Positions 59,880-64,000 of a stretch of 64,000 bases of DNA are shown piece by piece. Every line of letters begins with the position of its first letter. Positions within the stretch are counted from its first letter, which is position 1. Under the pieces are notes generated by a model. It was not told where the DNA came from, made no database searches, and saw nothing but the letters and a program-made list of their open reading frames with translations. This DNA comes from Megaustenia siamemsis (lineage: Eukaryota; Mollusca; Gastropoda; Stylommatophora; Ariophantidae): positions 77,122,119-77,186,118 of the forward strand of contig JAVIAB010000124.1 of assembly GCA_032433765.1 (NCBI GenBank), given 5' to 3'. Both the position numbers and the translations under genes were made by a program.

Positions 59880-61035
59880 GCATTCAGAAAGTAATTCACC
59901 ACATCCGTTTTCTCAAGAAACCACTAATTCAGAAAGTATGAAATTTTTACACAGTATATATGGATATGTCATTTAAAAATCAGTATCATTCAACATAATC
60001 CCCATCTACTTGTACAGTTTTACACCAGCACGCAACAAGTGCATGTATTCCTAGCCTGTACTAGTCTTTGTCTTGATCGTGTAGCCATTTCTTTGCTGCA
60101 TGAATCGCTACTTCATTATCTTCAAACTTTGTTTCATGGAGGGCATCTTTAAGTGGACCAAAAAAGAAGGTGGAAATCAGAGGGTGCCAAATCAGGGCTG
60201 TATGGTGGATGGGGGAGTACCAACCCAATCTGGTGATTGCTTCCCTTGTTGCCAGACTTGTGTGAAGTGCACAATTTTGTGAAGGAGAAGCAGGTCTGCT
60301 GGATTCTTGTGTGGCCGAACTCTGTGAAAACGTTGATTGAGTTTTTTTTCAGTGTCTTAATGTAAGCTTGCAAATTGATTGTCTCTCCTCTTGGCATAAC
60401 ATCCACAAGAATCACACCTTCAATGACCCAAACGAGTGGGACCATGACCTTTCCAGCTGAAGGAGATGTCTTGAATTTCTTTCTTCGTGGTGAGTGCGGA
60501 TGATGCCACTCCATTGACAGTCATTTTTGTCTCACGTTCAAAATGATATGTCCAGATTTCGTCACCTGTAACAATCTTAACCACAAAATTCTCTCCATCA
60601 ACGTTGATATGCTCCAACAGTTCAGAAGAAATTGCTTTTCTTTGCAATCGGTGCTCATTTGTGAGATTTCATGACACCTATTTTGCACAAACCTTGGTGA
60701 ATCCGATAGTTTTTATAATTGCATTTGTTCTACCAATGCTGATTGACTTCTTTAAGGCCAATGGTTAGTAGTGATGCATCTGTCATCAAGAATAATGCCC
60801 TCAATGCATTTCAACATCTCTGCATTGGTGTCTGTGGCAGGCCGATCAAGAAGCTCCATATCTTCGCTTTCCGATTCATTTATTCTCTGAACCCAGCGAC
60901 TTACTGTGCTCCTGTCGACTGCAAAACTTCCATACACATCACATAGGCACTTGTGAATGTTCACCACAGTTTCCTTCTCTAAAACAAGAAATTCTATCAC
61001 AATTCGCTCCTTATATCGCAAGTTGACCAAGATGG
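59880..61035 (-). pseudogene. mariner transposase, decayed
   Basis: Minus-strand pieces in order: KERIVIEFLVLEKETVVNI (HTH region, 60752-61030), VTGDEIWTYHFERETK (60420-60647), MEWHHPHSPRRKKFKTSPSA and HPPYSPDLAPSDFHLL (60149-60514), then an eroded end to about 59990. The GDE and SPDLAPSDF motifs identify a mariner DD34D transposase. Frameshifts between pieces make it inactive. Terminal inverted repeats could not be placed. Confidence 0.88.
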
Positions 61036-61059
61036 AAACTTGTCCGTGTTAGCGCAATG

Positions 61060-61693
61060 GTGTAAACAATTTTGACTTGGAACATCACGCTATCTGTTAT
61101 CACAGCGAGTTGGCGGATTTTTAGAAATGTAACCACGGGTTTGTTAATAAATGTTTGTACACAGTTCGTTAACCACCGCTGTAGATCAAGTCTTTATTCT
61201 GCTGGCTTCGTTCGCGACATTGGAAGTTAATGACCTAACTTGTGCAGACGGTTGGTATGGGGCAAATTGTACGTTACAATATCACTGCTATAATGACTCA
61301 GTTTGTGACAAAACTACAGGGACATGCCCAAACAATGACAGTAGTCAGCATGAATATTTCGAACCCCAGTGTCAGTACTTGGATCTCGTTTACAAATACG
61401 CCCAAAAATCTGAACCTACTTTCCAGTTTGATAACAACGACACCACATGTAATCCGGACACAGATTCTACATCAGATGAGGCAACTCTCAATCAATCTTT
61501 GCCGTTCTCCTGGTTTAGGATTTATGTGAATGGCTTAACATATCCGGACAGTTTCACTGTAAAACTAAATGGTTCTGCCTCATGTAACAATGAATCAAGG
61601 TCTGTAGTTAGTTCGCACGAGATTGATGTCTTTTGCTCTGGGGCTGGTCTGATCAACAAGTTACGAATTGAAGGGGCAATAGTTTATTGTTAG
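61060..61693 (+). CDS. Small secreted EGF-like protein, 180 aa, single open frame (61151-61693)
   Basis: ATG at 61151. A hydrophobic stretch (QVFILLASFATLEV) could act as a signal peptide. Then comes an EGF-like motif CADGWYGANC, HCYNDSVCDKTTGTCPN and a final PQCQYLDL, as in EGF/lectin proteins of invertebrates. The rest (to VYC and TAG) has FDNNDTTCNPD, WFRIYVNGL, FTVKLNGSASC and LRIEGAIVYC, resembling a divergent F5/8-type or fucolectin-like domain by pattern only. Function unknown, likely extracellular binding. Its 5' region (61060-61260) is duplicated at 41300-41080. It could be a short gene, one exon of a longer gene, or a retained fragment. Confidence 0.55.
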
Positions 61694-62018
61694 CTAAGAA
61701 AACTGATGCATTACTTTTTGAACACCCTCGTAGATAAGAATTAGTCTGAGAGACATTAGAAGTACCCCTCAACTTAATGCACTTAACAAGGAAAGTTTAA
61801 TGCAGGTAACTCATCACTACAGTGGTAGGACCATGAAATGAGCCCTGAGTCTATGGACTCACTAATCATAAGGATAACTTGGGCACATGATAGGGATAAA
61901 TAGAAGAGTCATGGTTCAATGATACAGGAGATTTAATCAAATATATTTGAATGAAACCTTAGTGTACATCTGGGATTTTGAAGAGAACTTGAAGATGATG
62001 CAACTTTATTGATTCCAG

Positions 62019-62170
62019 ATTTGATTTACACAGGAGAAAGTGAGTTAAGAGATTGAAGATTTGACTTAGACAGGAGAAAGGGAGTTAAGAGATTGAAGAT
62101 TTGACTTAGACAGGAGAAAGGGAGTTAAGAGATTGAAGATTTGACTTAGACAGGAGAAAATGAGTTGAGA
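62019..62170. repeat. 40-base tandem repeat, about 4 copies
   Basis: The unit contains GATTTGACTTAGACAGGAGA and AAGGGAGTTAAGAGATTGAA. The last copy is diverged. Confidence 0.9.
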
Positions 62171-62282
62171 GTTTCAAGAACCTTTGTGTCAAACCAGACA
62201 TTACATTTCAATCAGGGATTGTAGATTCTAGTCACAAGCATTACTATCAAGTCAGAAATATAACATTCTATATTTCTGGTGT

Positions 62283-62484
62283 GCCCCCGATGACTACTAA
62301 AGGAATGAATAATCCTCTTCGTTGTTTGTCCTTAAAAGGATGTTAAGTGGGCAAAGAAAAATGATGTTGTGGTTTATTTGGCCCTTTCAGTCCAGCACAT
62401 CCAACTTCAGCTCAGTATTTTTGAGTACCCGCTTTGACGCCTACTCATTGGCCAGACTGGGTAGTCTGTTTCTAGGAGTACTGA
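62283..62484 (+). mobile_element. SINE-B, 5' part, interrupted
   Basis: CCCGATGACTACTAAAGGAA, AAAAGGATGTTAAGTGGGC and TTTTTGAGTACCCGC match SINE-B. The remaining 3' part resumes at about 63160 after foldback element 2 and a SINE. Confidence 0.7.
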
Positions 62485-62845
62485 GCAAGTAGTGGGGTGC
62501 AACATACACTCCTACAAAGTATGGTGGCACCTTTACAAAATAGAAACACAATAAAATACTTTCATTTCAGCCTACATCAGGCTTTTTCAGAAAACAAGAA
62601 CAACAACAAATGATGAAATACATATAATTCTTCTACATCTAGGATGATCATGACAGGTAAGTCAAGGAGAAGTAAACAGAGGGTAGTAGAATTATTTGTA
62701 TTTCATTGTTTGTTGTTTTCATTTTTTCTGAAAAAGGCTGCATGTAGGCCGAAATGTGAGTATTTTGTTGTGTTTCTGTTGTGCAAAGCTGTCACCATAC
62801 TTTGTAGGAGTGTATGTTACACCTCTCTACTAGCTTCTTGCTACC
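62485..62845. mobile_element. Foldback element 2
   Basis: Arms of more than 100 bases in inverted orientation (ACATACACTCCTACAAAGTA against TACTTTGTAGGAGTGTATGT). The right arm has CTGAAAAAGG, a loop, and GGCCGAAATG (62728-62756), a degenerate version of the core in element 1. Confidence 0.75.
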
Positions 62846-62857
62846 AGCTTTACCACA

Positions 62858-63111
62858 CCAATAAAAAAATAAAGTACCCCCATCATACCAAGTGGCATAT
62901 AGGGAATATGGTGTTAGTGTCCATAAATTTTACAGACCTTCGGCACATGATTTTTGGGGTAATGTGGTTGGTATTACACCCATGCCGCTTTACTTTCCCA
63001 GAAAAAAAATTCGGTACCCATTAAAGGCTGAGTGAACTGGAAGCCGTCGGTTGGGATCGAACCCTACCTCTTGTTCTTTGTAGTCCAGTTCACTAACACT
63101 GAGCTATCGCA
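62858..63111 (-). mobile_element. tRNA-derived SINE, copy 3, full length, 18-base target duplication
   Basis: Flanked by GCTACCAGCTTTACCACA at 62840-62857 and 63112-63129, identical. On the minus strand it has the GGGTTCGATCCC B box, the TTTAATGGGTACC site and the TAAAGTACCCCCATCA complement at its 3' end. Nearly the same sequence as copy 2. Confidence 0.95.
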
Positions 63112-63159
63112 GCTACCAGCTTTACCACAGCTGTGCAATTATTTGCATGTTCCCTTCCA

Positions 63160-64000
63160 GGAATACTGCTGGGAGGTGAAGCAGGTCTTGATCAGTTATG
63201 TTTTTCTCTGATCCTGGTGCATGCAGTCAGTCAGTTGTGGGATGCTGACCATACTCATTTCAGTTGTGGGATGCTGACCATACTCAGTTCAGTTGTGGGA
63301 TGCTGACCACACTCAGTTCAGTTGTGGGATGCTGACCACACTCAGTTCAGTTGTGGGATGCTGACCACACTTAGTTCAGTTGTGGGATGCTGACCATACT
63401 CAGTTCAGTTGCTGGATGCTGACCATACTCAGTTCAGTTGTGGGATGCTGACCACACTCAGTTTAGTTGTGGGATGCTGACCACACTCAGTTCAGTTGTT
63501 GGATGCTGACCACACTCAGTTCAGTTGTGGGATGCTGACCACACTTAGTTCAGTTGTGGGATGCTGACCACACTCAGTTCAGTTGTTGGATGCTGACCAC
63601 ACTCAGTTCAGTTGTTGGATGCTGACCACACTTAGTTCAGTTGTTGGATGCTGACCACACTTAGTTCAGTTGTGGGATGCTGACCACACTCAGTTCAGTT
63701 GTGGGATGCTGACCACACTCAGTTCAGTTGTTGGATGCTGACCACACTCAATTCAGTTGTTGGATGCTGACCACACTTAGTTCAGCTGCTGGATGCTGAT
63801 CACACTCAGTTCAGTTGTGGGATGCTGATCACACTCAGTTCAGTTGTTGGATGCTGATCACACTCAGTTCAGTTGTGGGATGCTGACCACACTCAGTTCA
63901 GTTGCTGGATGCTGACCACACTCAGTTCAGTTGTGGGATGCTGATCACACTCAGTTCAGTTGCTGGATGCTGATCACACTCAGTTCAGTTGTGGGATGCT
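63160..64000. repeat. SINE-B 3' part passing into a 29-base minisatellite (about 26 copies, runs off the edge)
   Basis: 63160-63225 is the SINE-B end (TGATCCTGGTGCATGCAGTC). From 63226 its last bases, AGTTGTGGGATGCTGACCA plus CACTCAGTTC, repeat every 29 bases to the window end, with G/T (GTGGG, GTTGG, GCTGG) and C/T (GACC/GATC) variants. Confidence 0.92.

Noticed and set aside
62878..63100. Protein-coding frame at 62644-63024 (plus)
   Set aside because: It runs through foldback element 2 and an antisense SINE; both are non-coding repeats.

Overview
This window is metazoan nuclear DNA. It carries one spliced, conserved host gene inside a dense, layered field of mobile elements, SINEs and minisatellites. 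It is not bacterial: there are no operons, GT-AG introns are clear, and non-LTR retrotransposons, tRNA-derived SINEs, piggyBac and mariner copies are present. The EGF-like secreted protein at 61 kb and the mix of LINEs suggest an invertebrate, possibly a lophotrochozoan such as a mollusc. That placement is inference.

The main gene lies on the minus strand from about 34.92 kb (ATG) down to 5.18 kb (stop). I could assemble 17 coding exons that join in phase into a 706-residue hnRNP U-like protein: SAP domain, acidic stretch, RS/basic stretch, SPRY domain, P-loop kinase-like domain, then an RGG/YG-rich tail. The only defect is one missing base just after the Walker A motif (exon 10). A probable promoter (35.0 kb) with NRF-1-like and YY1-like sites and a 3' UTR with a poly(A) signal (4.28 kb) complete the gene. 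Its introns hold most of the mobile elements between 5 and 34 kb.

Elements in the introns include an intact piggyBac transposase (597 aa) inserted at a TTAA inside a SINE; a LINE/piggyBac-MITE/LINE triple nest at 9.2-10.5 kb; a nearly intact RT-RNase H LINE at 17.85-20.70 kb with a 12-bp target duplication; a mariner deletion derivative with long inverted repeats at 16.1 kb; and a mariner split by a LINE at 28.2-29.7 kb.

From 35 to 64 kb no intact conserved gene is recognised. This part holds LINE fragments of several families, a dispersed retroposon with five copies, a foldback element with hammerhead-like motifs, fragments of a repeat-containing secreted protein (40.2-41.0 kb, minus), an EGF-like secreted ORF (61.15-61.69 kb, plus), two phase-compatible exons of an unidentified plus-strand gene (57.0 and 59.4 kb), an antisense copy of hnRNP U-like exon 6 (47.3 kb), and minisatellites with units of 29, 31, 33, 36, 40, 53 and 56 bp. 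Several minisatellite units are multiples of three and give long open frames that are not genes.

The best candidates for something new are the foldback elements with hammerhead-like cores, the identical antisense exon copy, the young SINE family with its piggyBac-occupied member, the minisatellite that appears to have grown from a SINE tail, and the repeat-domain secreted gene bracketed by inverted retroposons.
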